The notes under the pieces: generated by a model
Database searches by the model: none
Told to the model about the DNA's origin: nothing
The model's input: only the letters and a program-made list of their open reading frames with translations
DNA from: Rhinopomastus cyanomelas
Taxonomy: Eukaryota > Chordata > Aves > Bucerotiformes > Rhinopomastidae
Assembly: GCA_013400115.1 (NCBI GenBank)
Contig: VXBP01003677.1
Location: 186,001 to 250,000 of the forward strand
Direction of reading: 5' to 3'
Length of the DNA: 64,000 nt
Made by a program: the position numbers and the translations under genes
Part shown: positions 47,966 to 60,277 of the stretch, piece after piece
Position numbering within the stretch: position 1 is the stretch's first letter
Layout: every line of letters begins with the position of its first letter

Positions 47966-48668
47966 CAGAATCACAGAATCATTAAGGATTGGAAGGGACC
48001 TCGAAAGATCATCCAGTCCAATCCCCCTGCCACAGCAGGATCACCTAGACCAAGTCACACAGGAACACATCCAGGTGGGTCTTAAACGTCTCCAGTGAAG
48101 GAGACTCCACAACACCCCTGGGCAGCCTGTTCCAGTGCTCTGTCACCCTCCCTGGGAAGAAGTTCCTTCTCAGATTGATGTGGAACCTCCTGTGTTCCAG
48201 CTCACACCCACTGCCCCTTGTCCTATCACTAGATGCCACTGAGCAGAGCCTGACTCCATCCTCCTGATGCCCACCCCTCAAATATTTATAAACATTAATG
48301 AGGTCACCCCTCAGTCTCCTGCAAGCTCAAGAGACCCAGCTCCCTCAGCCTCTCCTCATAAGGGAGGTGCTCCACCTCCTTCATCATCCTCGTTGCTCTT
48401 TGCCGGACTCTCCAGCAGCTCCACATCCCTCTTGAACTGAGGAGCCCAGAACTGGACACAACACTCCAGGTGTGGTCTCACCAGGGCAGAGTATAGGGGT
48501 AGAAGAACCTCTCTTGATCTGCTAAGCACCCCCCTTCTGATCCACCCCAGGATGCTGTTGGCCCTCTTGGCCACAAGAGCACACTGCTGGCTCATGGCCA
48601 TCCTGCTGTGCACCAGGACCCCCAGGTCCCTTTCTCCTCAACTACTCTCCAACAGGTCAGTCCCCATG
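47966..48668 (-). mobile_element. CR1 fragment with ORF2 end, right arm of an inverted pair
   Basis: About 700 bp of reversed CR1. Frames at 48045-48281 and 48356-48613 encode HWNRLPRGVVESPSLETFKT and REVLLPLYSALVRPHLECCV. Very close in sequence to the copy at 6194-6875. Confidence 0.93.
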
Positions 48669-51600
48669 TGAGGAGTGGGTGATCTTTATGTCCTGTCTTA
48701 ACTTGTTACTTCCTGTCCTCAGCAGCTTAATCTTCGTGTCCACATACCCCCACCTGTCAACACTTCTGCTCTCAACAGCCTTGTTGCTGAGGAGACCATC
48801 AAGGTGCCCAAAGAGCAGCCTTCTGTAGTGCTCTATCACTGCAGTTACCCTAACTGCTGATATTGTCTGATAACTAGACACAGCTTGGAGCCCTTTCTCA
48901 AAGTCAGGAATACACGCGGCTGGGACGCAGAGCAAAGCTTTTAGCCCGAGTGCACATGACATTATTGTCTGCAGCTCTTCAGGCCATTGTCTAGCTGGAG
49001 TTTCTCATAACTCCTCCTGATTGCATGTGAAGAATTGAAAGATGTTGGGGGTTCTGCCAGGAGGAATTGTCTTGCTCTGTGGCAGCACCACTTCCTCCTT
49101 GGAGGTGAGGCAGCACTGAGTGTCCCCTGGAGGCTGCCACCTGAGGCAAATAGAACCAAGCAGGGTGGTTTGCTGCTGCTTTAGTGGTGACACCAGGTAC
49201 GAAAGAGAGAAGGGGATCTGGTGTTCAGTGGGGAGGAAAAAAGCCTGTCATGGAAGAATCACATTTTGTGAATCACTGCAGTCAGCTCTGCTTTTCTGCC
49301 TCCAGGCTGAAGTCCTGGGCTGCTGAGAGCTGTCGTGTGTTTGGCGTTGGACCGAGAAAAGTTTCAGGTTTCTTCGTGTCAGCAGGTCGTGCCAAAGCCT
49401 TGACTACCCTGCCATGCTCAGCAGCCCTATTGGGAGAGAAAGAGAAGTAGGTGCTGGGGAGGGAAAGAGGGAAAGTGTTCCAGGGAGAAGGAGCTTCATG
49501 CAGCGCTGAGAGCTGTTCACTGGCACTGTCTTGCTTTTAATGCTGCTCCTGGCCTTGAGTCTTCTGCTTCTCTCGGCAGCTTTTGGCTCTGCTTTTGCAC
49601 CCTGGCCCACAGATTTCCCTCTGCAGCCCATAGCTGTGAGGTAGCAGCTTTGTGCATCGCCAGGAAGTGTCTCCTGCAGGGACCAATAATGAAAACAGCA
49701 GCACAAGTTTCCCTCTGCTATTTATTTTGCCATTAAACACAGTCCAGCCTCCCAATCTGCCTTGTGCTACATCATCAAACACATCTTCCAGGTCCCTTTC
49801 CCAAGGGAGGTCATTCCCTCACGCTCTGAGGCCAAACAGAGCAGGACTTTACCTAAGGCCTTGCTTCTCCTTCACTGCTGTTTGGCTTCCAAATACTCTC
49901 CATCAGCCCTCGTCAATCAGAGCACAGTTCTGCTCTGTTGTGGGGATTCCCTAGACGCCAAAACCTGCAGCCTCTGCTAAGGTACCACCATAGCCAGGCA
50001 GGGTGAGGATCATCAGTGAGGGGTGAAAACCTGCTGGCTTCTCAGTAAGTGCCCACAGCAGAAGCAGCAGCCTGAACAGAGCCTCCCAGCGAAGCCGCCT
50101 GAGTGTTGTTAAGCAAAAGGCCTTTGTGTGAAGCGGCCGCTTCTCCGTGCGAGCGGAGGCAACGCGCACGCTGCGCTCTGTGTGTGTGAGCATCAGGAGC
50201 GTGTTCAGCAGCTGAAATAATTAAACCCCAGGGTATTGAACCAACATCTGAACTCCATTGCTTTCTCCACCTTCGCCTTTATAGCAGACTCCAAATCCAT
50301 CATTGTGATTGCCTGCATTGCTAAAGCAGCATCTCTGGCAAACAGCCCCCCCTAAAAGGCTCATCTGCTCTGCACAAACAAGACAGATCTCTGTGAGCAA
50401 GACAGATCTCCTCCTCACAGAAAGGTACCTGCAGAAAGATTTCGTCTTTGTGCACTGCGTGCAGCCAGCCTGGGAGAGGAGCTTCAGGCAGTTCAGGGCC
50501 CATGGGGCACCTAGGTGCAAGAGCCAGCAGCTTTGATTAGGAGGCTGATTAAAGGAGATGAGGCAAATAGTGCTCCTCCGGTGTTTTTGTGAAAGCTCTG
50601 AGCAGGGAAAAGAGCATGTGGTTGTTGGAAGAATTGAAATGATCAGTTGGCAACCTCCTGGGGCTGGTCGTGGATTAAGAAACGGCAGCTAAATCCAGAA
50701 GCTAATAAGCAGAATCCCCTGTAGCTGATTGTGCAATGTGCCCTGACCACTCTCATCACACCCTTGCTTCTCTGCCTGCTCTGAGCAGTGCTGTCCTGGC
50801 TGCTCGCAAGGGGGAACGCGCAGCGCTCGAGCCTGCTGCTCTACCAGGGAATTAGGAGCCCATGTAGCACCTTTTCATTTCCCCCAGCCCCACGTGTCTG
50901 TTGTCAGGGAAACCCCCCAACCAGTGCTGGTGGGTTTGCACATGGGGATGTGAGCAGGACCAGCTTCTCAACACCTGCCTGACCCCTGCCATGCCAGCAG
51001 TGTTGGGCTCTGAACACACGGGCTGGGGAGATGCCAGGCACCACCTGCTCCCACCTGTCCCGCTCCCTCTGCCCCATGCCAGCCCCCAGCGTCACTACGC
51101 TTTACCGATGTGGCAAGCTGGCCTCTGCAGGGTTAAAGCCGAGCTCGCCAGCCCGGATGATGATAAGTAAGAAAGAAAACACAAGGAATCATTAAGGCGA
51201 GAAGCTGCTAGCAGGGGCTGCAGAATGCTAATCAGTCTGAAGAGGAGACTGCATGGAAAAGAGCAATCGAGCTCCTTCTGCTTTAATTAAAGCTGGTTCC
51301 ACATAAAGGACGTGGCACCTTTTCTTTACCTCCACCTTGGAGCTGAGAAACCAGTTGGAGTGTGTATGCTGTTACTGGATAGACAGGAATTCCCTCCAAG
51401 CTTCAGAATGTCCCCAAGCTGAGCTCAAAAATCAGTTTGCTCCTCAAAATCAAGGCTTAGCACTAGGCAGAGCTTAGGGATAGGAGGCAGGGCTTGCAGA
51501 CCCTTGCTGTGCTAAATGCACCCTCTCCCCTAAGTCTTCTCTCTGTCCTGTTTTATTTAGGCTTCACTGCAATTTGCAGGAGTCTGTCTTAGCCTGAGCA

Positions 51601-52245
51601 ACTCCCTTGGCAAGCTGGGACCAGGATGGAGCAGAATTAGGGTCTTTCCTGGGCGAGAACAGGCAGCATCCAGCTCTGCTGCATCACTGCTCCCAACTGA
51701 TGTTCCCATCTCCCCCTAAAGCTTAGGGCTGTGAAGCAAGTCCTCTCTCAGAAATGGTATTTACACTTGTGCTACCCAGAGGCTGCCTGAGGCCATGTGA
51801 GCTGGCCATTGCACACAACGTGCAAAGGGCAACTGCAGGACTAGCCATCCCCGGGAAGGTGAGCAGAGCACACTGGACAGGTTTCTAAAAGGTTGCAGAG
51901 GAGGAGCAGCCACCCCAGAGGAAGGGAGCTGGAGAAATTGGAAACAGGACTAGGACTCGGGGGAAGCTCCAGGTGCAGAGAGCAACATCAAATCCTTGAA
52001 AGGAAGAACTCCCAGCACATCACTTAGTCTGGCCTCTGCATGGAGAAGGGAGTGTCCTTGGAGTTGAGCTCTGCCGAGGTGTGCGACAGCTTCAGAGAGA
52101 GTTGGAAGCACCATCATGCTTGGGGATTTCAAGAGCAAGCAGGATGAAGCAGTAAGGCAAGATTTATGCAAGCAGAAGCAGGAGACAGAAGGAGAAGAAT
52201 AAGGGGGTGCATTTGCTCATGCACATCACAGCTCTGCAAGCCCCT
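48669..52245. other. Intergenic, no gene recognised
   Basis: The open frames are short and unlike known proteins. Stretch 50520-51310 carries several TAAT/ATTA cores and a TTTAATTAAAG palindrome near 51280-51291, and could be a regulatory element (inference only). Confidence 0.4.
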
Positions 52246-53326
52246 TAGAATCATAGAATCATTCAGGTTGGGAAAGATCATCAAGTCCAACCATCAACCT
52301 TTCTCTACAAGGTCACCCCTAAACCAGATCCCCCAACACCTCATCTAAGCAACTTGTAAACACATCCAGGGATGGGGACTCAACCACCACCCTGGGCAGC
52401 CCATTCCAGTGTCTGACCACTCTCTCTGGGAAGAATTTCATCCCCATGTCCAGACTAAACCCTCCCCTGTTGGAGCTTGAAGCCCTTCCTTCTGCTTCTG
52501 TTGCTAATTGCCTGTGAGAAGAGACCAGCACCAACATCTCTACAGTGTCCTTGCAGATAGCTGTAGAGAGCAATGAGGTCTCCCCTCAGCCTCCTCTTCC
52601 TCCAACTAAACAGCCCCAACTCTCTCAATCTCTCCTCATAAGATTTATTCTCCAGGCCCTTCATCAGCTTCGTTGCCCTCCTCTGCCCTTGCTCCAGCAC
52701 CTCAGTGTCTCCCCTGTACTGAGGTGCCCAAAACTGGACCCAAGGTGCAGCCTCACCACTGCTGAGTACTGGGGGTGATCGCCTCCCTACTTCTGCTGGA
52801 CACAGTTTCTAGTACAGGTCAGGATGCCCAATACAGGACGGGGGGAGACCCTCTCTCCATCTACTAACCAAAACCCTTCTAATCCACCCCAGAAGGCCAT
52901 CGGCCTTCTTGGCCACAAGGGCTCTTTTCTGGCTCATGGTCATCCTGCTGTCCACCAGGACCCCCAGGTCCCTTTCTCCTACACTGCTCTCCAGCAGGTC
53001 AGTCTCCAACCTGTACTGGTCCCTGGGGTTGTTCTTGCCCAGGTGCAAGACTCTACACTTACCCTTCCTATACCTCATTAAATTTCTCCCTGCCCAGCTC
53101 TCCAGCCTGTCCAGGTCCCACTGAATGGCAGCTCAGCCTGCAGGGGTGTTGGTGACACCACCCAGCTCTGTGTCATCAGCAAACTTGCTGCCAGTGCACC
53201 CTAACCCCTCACCCAAGTCATCAATGACTAGATTGAATAGGACTGGCCCCAGTACTAACCCTTGAGGGACTCTAGGGCCTCCAACTTGACTTGTCCCATT
53301 GACCACTACTCTCTGGCTTCTATCCT
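52246..53326 (-). mobile_element. CR1 with reverse-transcriptase region, copy 1, ends at assembly gap
   Basis: Reversed CR1 of about 1.08 kb from tail (TAGAATCATAGAATCATTCA) through the ORF2 end (RRLRGDLIALYSYLQGHCRD) to the reverse-transcriptase catalytic region, which carries the FADDTELGG motif. Sequence stops at the N at 53327. Confidence 0.93.
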
Positions 53327-53327
53327 N
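53327..53327. other. Assembly gap (single N)
   Basis: The only ambiguous base seen in the window. It sits exactly between two near-identical blocks. Confidence 0.97.
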
Positions 53328-53930
53328 GAGTACTGGGGGTGATCGCCTCCCTACTTCTGCTGGACACAGTTTCTAGTACAGGTCAGGATGCCCAATACAG
53401 GACAGGGGGGAGACCCTCTCTCCATCTACTAACCAAAACCCTTCTAATCCACCCCAGAAGGCCATCGGCCTTCTTGGCCACAAGGGCTCTTTTCTGGCTC
53501 ATGGTCATCCTGCTGTCCACCAGGACCCCCAGGTCCCTTTCTCCTACACTGCTCTCCAGCAGGTCAGTCTCCAACCTGTACTGGTCCCTGGGGTTGTTCT
53601 TGCCCAGGTGCAAGACTCTACACTTACCCTTCCTATACCTCATTAAATTTCTCCCTGCCCAGCTCTCCAGCCTGTCCAGGTCCCACTGAATGGCAGCTCA
53701 GCCTGCAGGGGTGTTGGTGACACCACCCAGCTCTGTGTCATCAGCAAACTTGCTGCCAGTGCACCCTAACCCCTCACCCAAGTCATCAATGACTAGATTG
53801 AATAGGACTGGCCCCAGTACTAACCCTTGAGGGACTCTAGGGCCTCCAACTTGACTTGTCCCATTGACCACTACTCTCTGGCTTCTATCCTGCAGCCAGT
53901 CCACATCACACTGCCTCAGTCTGGCTGCGA
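53328..53930 (-). mobile_element. CR1 reverse-transcriptase region, copy 2 (probable false duplication)
   Basis: 53328-53891 repeats 52764-53326 with only one inserted A seen by eye. It then continues about 40 bp further into CR1 (WLQDRSQRVVV in frame 53698-53904), which copy 1 lacks because the gap interrupts it. The reverse-transcriptase block reads GLVLGPVLFNLVIDDL and FADDTELGG. Confidence 0.93.
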
Positions 53931-55544
53931 GGACGCTGGATGTTATTAAGGAAGAGGAAGGCTGTTTCCTTCCATCAGGCTGGTAGCCCGATGATCCTGG
54001 CCTCTCCCAGAGGAAAGTGAAGTCCCCTGAGAAGTGGTCAGAAAGCCTGATGCTAAGGGAGGACTTTCTTTCACCTCTCCCTGTGGAGATGCTTCCACAG
54101 ATCAGGACTTTTCCTTCCTCAAAGCTTGCCTGGCCAGTGAAAGCAGTCCATCCTCTTCCCTATCCTGCTCCCTCAGGTGATTTGTCTTTGCCCCTTTCCT
54201 TCTTCCTGGTCTTGTCCTACAGTACAGATCCCACCAGCTCCCTCCCCTCCATGTGCACTGGACTTTGATCAAAGGCCTTGCTCACATGGTGCCTTCATGG
54301 GCTTCTCTAGCAGCCTGATGATGCTGGAGAAAGCTGCTGTGGGGCTGGGGTCCGACAGAGCCGAGCTACACTCGCCCCAGCTCCAGGGCTGAGGAGAAGG
54401 CTCCGGCCAGCACTGGGGTGCTCTGCCAGCCCTGCCTCCCTCATGCCTCTTGTCCCCCCTCCAGCCCTCTGCAAGGAGCCCCTGGCTCACCCTGCCTTCT
54501 TGCTGCTGTTTTCTGTCCCCATGGATGGCTCCCACCACAACACTTCTCACTTCCCTCCACCTGTCCTCTCGCCATCCCTTCTTCCCCATCGCTGTCTCCC
54601 CATCCCACAGCCACCTCCTACATACCAGCAGTGCTAAGTCCGTCCTCACAACCCTCAGCTTTGCTGCTGCTGCAAACTTCTGCTGTGTCTGCAAAGCTGA
54701 CTGAAAGAAACCACCACCAGCTAGTGACGCAGGAGCACCAGGCTCCATTCAGATGGCTCCTGCAGCCCCCTGCACCTCTAGCTGCGCTGGCAGAGCTTGC
54801 ACCCAGCACCCAGCACGTGTGGCAGGAGAAGGAAACCACCAGGGTTTGTTGAGGTCAAGAGGGGAGAAATGCCAGCAGTTTCTGGTGGATGTGGTCTCTT
54901 GTCCTGCCCAGCCATCTCCGTGGCGCTTTGCATCCTCAGGCTGGGAGAGCTCTTGGTCCTGCTGCTGTGTGTGGCCGGGCTGCTGCCACAGCCAAAGGCT
55001 CCTCCGTGGCTGCTCGGGGCAGCAGGCACAGAGCAAGGGAATGTTTTGCTCCCAGGTGGACACACGTCCCACGGTAGTGGCCATCTTGGAAGTCCTTCCA
55101 ACCCACTGAGTGGTTTTGGGCTTACATTCTGCTGGAAGAGCCCTCTGTCAGGTAGATGGGGGCACTGAGGAAACAGAACTGACCTAAGTGTGGTGGGCCT
55201 GTATCTCCTTCACCTCACCACAACCATCACTTCCACCGCTCCTTTCTTCTGCTCCGGTGATGGCCATCACAGTCATCATCGTCACTTGGGACAATCTGCC
55301 TGGCCAAGCCAGTTCAACCACATTCGTGGGGCCAGTATCACTGACCTGGGTCACTGCTCAGAGAGCAACAGGTTCTTCAGCCCAGGAGGGAAGGATGAAA
55401 TGCCGAGCAGCAAGGCAACCATCAGCGAGGCAGTGGCCACCCCTCGGGAGTCTGCAAAACAGAAAGTAACAAGTGGCTTGGATCGGGTAGCACGATGTGG
55501 TGGAAGGAGGAGTTGGCAGGTTTGTTTAGGAAGAACCGATGATG
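53931..55544. other. Intergenic, no gene recognised
   Basis: GC-rich with long overlapping frames on both strands, but none resembles a known protein or shows exon structure. Confidence 0.45.
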
Positions 55545-55613
55545 ATTTGGCTGGGGGATTGGACTAGATGATCTTTCGAGGTCCCTTCCAGTCCCTAACG
55601 TTCTGTGACTCCG
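55545..55613 (+). mobile_element. Very short CR1 3' end
   Basis: GGATTGGACTAGATGATCTT followed by TCGAGGTCCCTTCCAGTCCC and a degraded GTTCTGTGACTC tail. Confidence 0.85.
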
Positions 55614-56332
55614 TGGTTATCAGGAAGCAGCGCTGACCTGCAGGCAGCACTGTGTGTCGGGGCAGCATCCTGCGCAATCTGCTTGCGAGGGCTACAGCCA
55701 GATGGGACAGAGCTCTAGGAAACATCCTTCTGGTGGGGCAGGGCAGAGAGTGAAGACTGGACGGATGGTCCTTTCCTCCATGATCTTCAGAGGAGCCAGA
55801 GGTGAGCCAGAGGTGCAGGGCGGGGAGGTGTGCAGATGTGTCAGCACACAAGTTCTTCACCTGCCATGGCATGAGTCACTGGGCTATGACTAGTGACTGC
55901 GGCAGTTTCCAGCACCAAGTCATTGGCACAGAGGGCTGACGTGGTGACAGTCCTTTGATCCCGGGTGCAGGGGCTAGGGAAAGGGTGGGAGGTGGACAAG
56001 AGCTGCCCATGGGAAAAGAAAAGCAAGTGGGCAGAGGACAGAGCTACTGTCCTTCAGGTTGCTGGGGAGAGAGGCTGCCAGCTTCTCCACTCACCCTCAG
56101 GTCCCTGCTCTCTCCCTCCACCCCTCCCACCCAGGCTCTGATGTGCTCTCAACAGCCTGTGTGGACACCCTGCATCCACCTGTGGTTTGTGCCATTCCAA
56201 CTGTGGGCCAGTGAGGGAGAGCAAGTGGGGACAATGGGTCAGCTCTTGCCACGGGATCTTACAGTGGCTCTGCTGCATCCTTTCTCCTTTCCTCACGTTA
56301 CTCTGCCTGGAAAAGGGGTGTCTTTGTTTTGT

Positions 56333-58103
56333 TCATCTGCAGTGAGCAGTCAGAAGCTCTCGAGTTTCTCTTGGAGGGGTCACGGCTAGGGGATGGCCGG
56401 CTGTGGCTGAATGTTCCTCCTCCTGTGTCTCCTGGACAGAGACCGTGGCATCTTGCAGCTGGTGAGTCCATGCTCTGTCACGTCTGGCACGTTCAGGGTC
56501 CCTCTTCCTGGTCTCCTTTGGGACCTGGATCACCTCAGCGTTGTCTCCACAGAAGCCTTTGTTGCTGCTGGTTAAACCTTTGCCCACGCTGACCACACGG
56601 ACTTTCTTGCCAACTCTCTTCTTCTTCCTAGACCTGTTCTGGAAGAAGAGGCAGGTGAAGACCTGCTTGAAGCGCTTGCGGAAATGCTTAGAGATGAGAG
56701 CGTAGACGATGGGGTTGAGGCAGGAGTTGGCGTACGAAAGGCAGTGGGAGGCCAGGCGGCAAGCGTAAGTGGCTCGGTTGAAGGGGAAGTGGCCAAACCA
56801 GAAGCACAGGATAACCAGGTGGTGGGGCAGCCAGCAGAGGCAGAACAAGACGGCCACAGCCACGATCATCTTGGTGACCTTACGCTTGGCCTTTCGGGAC
56901 TCTGAGATCCTCTCCATGGGGTCTACAGAGGTCCACAGGAACTTTATGGTCCTGGCATAGGCCAGGCTCACCACGGTCACAGGCAGGAGGTATCCAAAAA
57001 CAAACGTGAGGATGTCCAGAACCTTTCTGTGCTGGTTGTCCCAGATGGGGATGCAGACAGGCACCCCATGGTAATGGACAATCTGGTAGTAGCTGAGGTA
57101 AGGCCCTGCGAAGAGCAGCGACAGCGCCCAGATCGTTGCGATGGCCACTCCTGCATTTCGGGAGGTGCGGAGATCCCGGGACTTCAGCGGATAGCGGATG
57201 GCCAGGTACCTGGTGAGAAGAGAAAGGAGGAGAGGGCAAATACAACATAGGTGAGATGAGGTATCTCTTCTGCTCTGTGGACCCCTCCCCATGCAGCCAC
57301 CCACCTCTCCTCATCCCCACCTCTTGACAGGAAGGGTTAAGGTGAATTCATGTAGAGATCAGGGTCATTCTGATGGTGGGTCTGGGATCTCTGTCACCTT
57401 GAGCTAGCAGAGTGTAAGCAGCATGTCTCATGAACCAGGGAAGAGAAGGATAGGAGGACCCAGAGGGCTCCCTCTTTCTCCCATGGTGTACTGATGCCCT
57501 GGACCTTCTGCTGGTCTTGGTTCTGTGTGGTGGACACCAGACCACATCATGGGCCTCCAGTCCTGAAGTGAGGGCTGGGTTATTGGACCAAGAGCTTGGC
57601 TCTTGGCAAGAGGGCAGTCTGGCTGCACTGGCCCTGCCTCTGGGGAGACCCCACCTGCTTCTTACAGGATACTGAGTATGGACTGGTCTTTCTCCCGCCC
57701 CTTAGTTCAAAGGTGTCCCTGAGCTGCAGGACTCAAAGGGAGGGAACACTCACCTGTCCACAGAGACAGCAGCCAGGGTGAAGCTGCTGGCATACATGGT
57801 GAGGTAGATCAGGAAGTGCACAGCCTTGCAGGCAAAGGCCCCGAAAAGCCACCCCTCCAGGGTGTAGATGGTGGCCTGGAAGGGGACGCAGCAGATGATG
57901 AAGCACAGGTCGGCCATGGCCAGGTTGAGGATGAAGAGGTTGGTGGTGTTGTACTTGACTTGGCCATTCTGCAGCAGCACAGCCAGCACCAGCCCGTTCC
58001 CCACAGTACCCAGGAGGAAGATGAGGGAGAAGATGATGGGCACAATAATCCCAGCTGCTTGTAGCTCTGGGCTGTCAGAAGACGCGTTCCAGCCCCCCGG
58101 CAT
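56333..58103 (-). CDS. GALR3: GALR3, galanin receptor type 3 (complete, 2 coding exons)
   Basis: Class A G-protein-coupled receptor for galanin-family neuropeptides, in the plasma membrane. Coding exons on the minus strand: 57754-58103 and 56333-57209 (stop TGA 56333-56335), 1227 nt, 408 aa. TM1 includes GTVGNGLVLAVLL; TM2 LNLAMADLCF; TM3 ends at DRY (116-118), with the intron inside the Arg codon, the position known for GALR2/GALR3. Conserved features are C92 and C169 (extracellular disulfide), CWLP (242-245) and NPIVY (282-286). N6 in the short N-terminus is a potential glycosylation site. The C-tail is about 40 aa longer than human and has a very basic stretch (RSRKKKRVGKKVR). GALR3 rather than GALR2 is supported by the FQATIYTLEGWLFGA and ACRLASHCL blocks and by the neighbours GCAT and ANKRD54. 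A candidate acceptor just upstream of the ATG (near 58127) suggests a non-coding first exon. Confidence 0.92.
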
Positions 58104-60277
58104 TGCCTCCTCTAGCTGTGGGGACCTGCGTGGGGGCAAACAGAGACACAGAGCTGTGTGGGGCTGTAGGTGTACGAGCGCTGGTCGCACTGACCACAGC
58201 AGCCACCGGAGCTCTGACACTAAGGTGCGTGATCCCTGTCTTTGTCTGAAGCCCACGTTTCTCCCGGAGAAGCCGATCTCAACCGCTCGTTAAACGAGCC
58301 TCGTGAAGGCTGGCAAGAGCGCTGCTGGGATCCGTCAGCTCGGGTGCCGACTGGCTCAAGGGGAGCTAAAACAGCTTTTCTTCTGCTCGGATTCATATCC
58401 TTCCCACCACAACATCCCCTGTGCTCCCACCCTCCTGGCCTCCTCTCGCATTCCAAAGCCACGAAACCCCTTGGGATTTCTTGCACTGGCCAGTCTGAAT
58501 CCTGGCTGAGGTCCACACGGCTCAGCCACAAGGTCCCCATGGGCTCTGCTGGCACAGCCACCCCACAGCTGTGAGGAGAGGGTGGGAGGGGAGACCTCAG
58601 CCTCACCAGAAGCACAACACTACAGTCACCGCAACTGGAGGAGCTGGGATTTGCTGCAAAACTTCCTCCAGCCTTGAGCACCAACAGCCCATCTCCTAGG
58701 AAGCCTTCCCCGTGTTCCGCTGTCCCTGGAACAAATTGTTCTCCACTAAGCAGCAACCAAGAGGGAAGGGCACCGCTATCTGACAGCTGTTGACACGCAG
58801 TTAACTCTTTTTGGGGTTATTCAAGCTTTCTTCACCCCACACTTCCCCATCCCTCGGTTCACACTGCCTCTTCCCAACAGCTCCTCTGATTCACACCAAA
58901 AGGTTGACCCTGTTTTTCTGGTTCTGTGGTCCCATCTTAACCATCTAGCTCCTCTCTCCAGCCCGGTGGGATGTCCTTGCTCCAGCAGAGGAACCTGGTC
59001 TCCCCACAGGCATGCACCTCACACACAGACTATAGAGCATCTCTGGGAGCCACTGCATCTCTGCTCAGGGAGCCCGAGGCCACCTCTCAGCTTTGGAATC
59101 CAGCACTCACCTCTGCGAGGAAGGAGCCACAGCTTCACCCTCAAGGGACACTTCCAGTCCAGCCCAGGCAGTGGTGGCAAGGAGGACACAGACCACAGAA
59201 GAGTTTGTCAGGGCAGCGCTGTCACCTGTGCCAGGGGGTCTGCTGCCTCTCCCTGCCCGCTGCCAGCTCTGCTTTCGCTTCTTCTGTCTCCCACAGCATC
59301 TCTCTCCTTCTAGAGCTCCTTTCCCCTCTGTCTCCCCCTTTTCCCTCCCTCTGCTCTTGCTGTTGATCCATTGGTCTCTGTTTTTTTCCCCTCTCCCTGA
59401 GGTTGGCTCTGGAGTTAACCCCTCTCTGCCCAGCCTTCCGGTGGGCTCAGCTGCTCCCTGCTCCGCTGAGGAGTGGGCAGTGGGAGAGGGAGGATGGTGT
59501 GGGGCAGGATCCTATGACCCCCGGTGGGCCTCACAGTCACTCCCTGATGTTTGGTGTTCAGGATGTGCTGCCCAACACCTCCAGTACATCTGAACATCCC
59601 ACCATGGCCCCTGGGGTATTGATCTAAACCTTCTCAAGCACAAGCAATCGATTGCTATTACTAGCTGTTGTTAGTTGTTAGCAGCACCACACAGAGCAGG
59701 TCAAGTCTCTCCCACGTCGTCTGACCCAGGGAAGGAGGGAAGGGAGGAAGGAGGGAAGAGCAGGCTTTGCTTTCCATCCAGCCCAAGTCTGCCCCTCACC
59801 AGGAGGATCCAGGGAGGCCATCTGCAGAGGCTCAGCTCTGTCACGGCTCCTGGGGACGGTAGGAGTGGTGCCAAGAGGTTGACACCAAGGTGCCAAGAGG
59901 TGCCAGTGACACACACAGCCCTCCTGCCATATCCACCCCCACAATGCCCTACAGACTTCCAGTACAGCTTGGTGGCCCTCTCCAGGCAAGAACTGAAGGC
60001 CACTGGTTTCCCTCAGCTGGGAAGGTCCTGGACACCTCTTCCAGCAATGGAAGCAGAGGAGGAGACACGGGCCCCTTGCCCTCCACAGAAGCCCAGATGC
60101 CTCCTCAGAGGCAGCACCCTCAGCCCGGCAGGAGGAGCGAGGTGTCCCCACCGTCGCTATCAGCTGCTGTAACCAGAGGAAAGGGGAAGGCCACGTCTGG
60201 AGACGCGACGATAACCCAGGGGATGCAGCAGGGTGAGAAACCACAGCCCCGCACAGCCCGCTCCAGCGCCGCTCGCC
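58104..60277. other. Divergent intergenic region between GALR3 and the noggin-family gene
   Basis: About 2.2 kb holding the 5' ends of both divergently transcribed genes. No other gene recognised. CpG content rises from about 60200. Confidence 0.5.

Noticed and set aside
52809..53689. Two identical 80-90-aa frames that look like a tandem gene family
   Set aside because: They are the same CR1 ORF2 fragment duplicated around the N at 53327, most likely an assembly artefact.
53931..55170. Several long overlapping frames on both strands suggesting a gene
   Set aside because: No splice-consistent exons or recognisable domains. The frames are explained by GC-rich composition.
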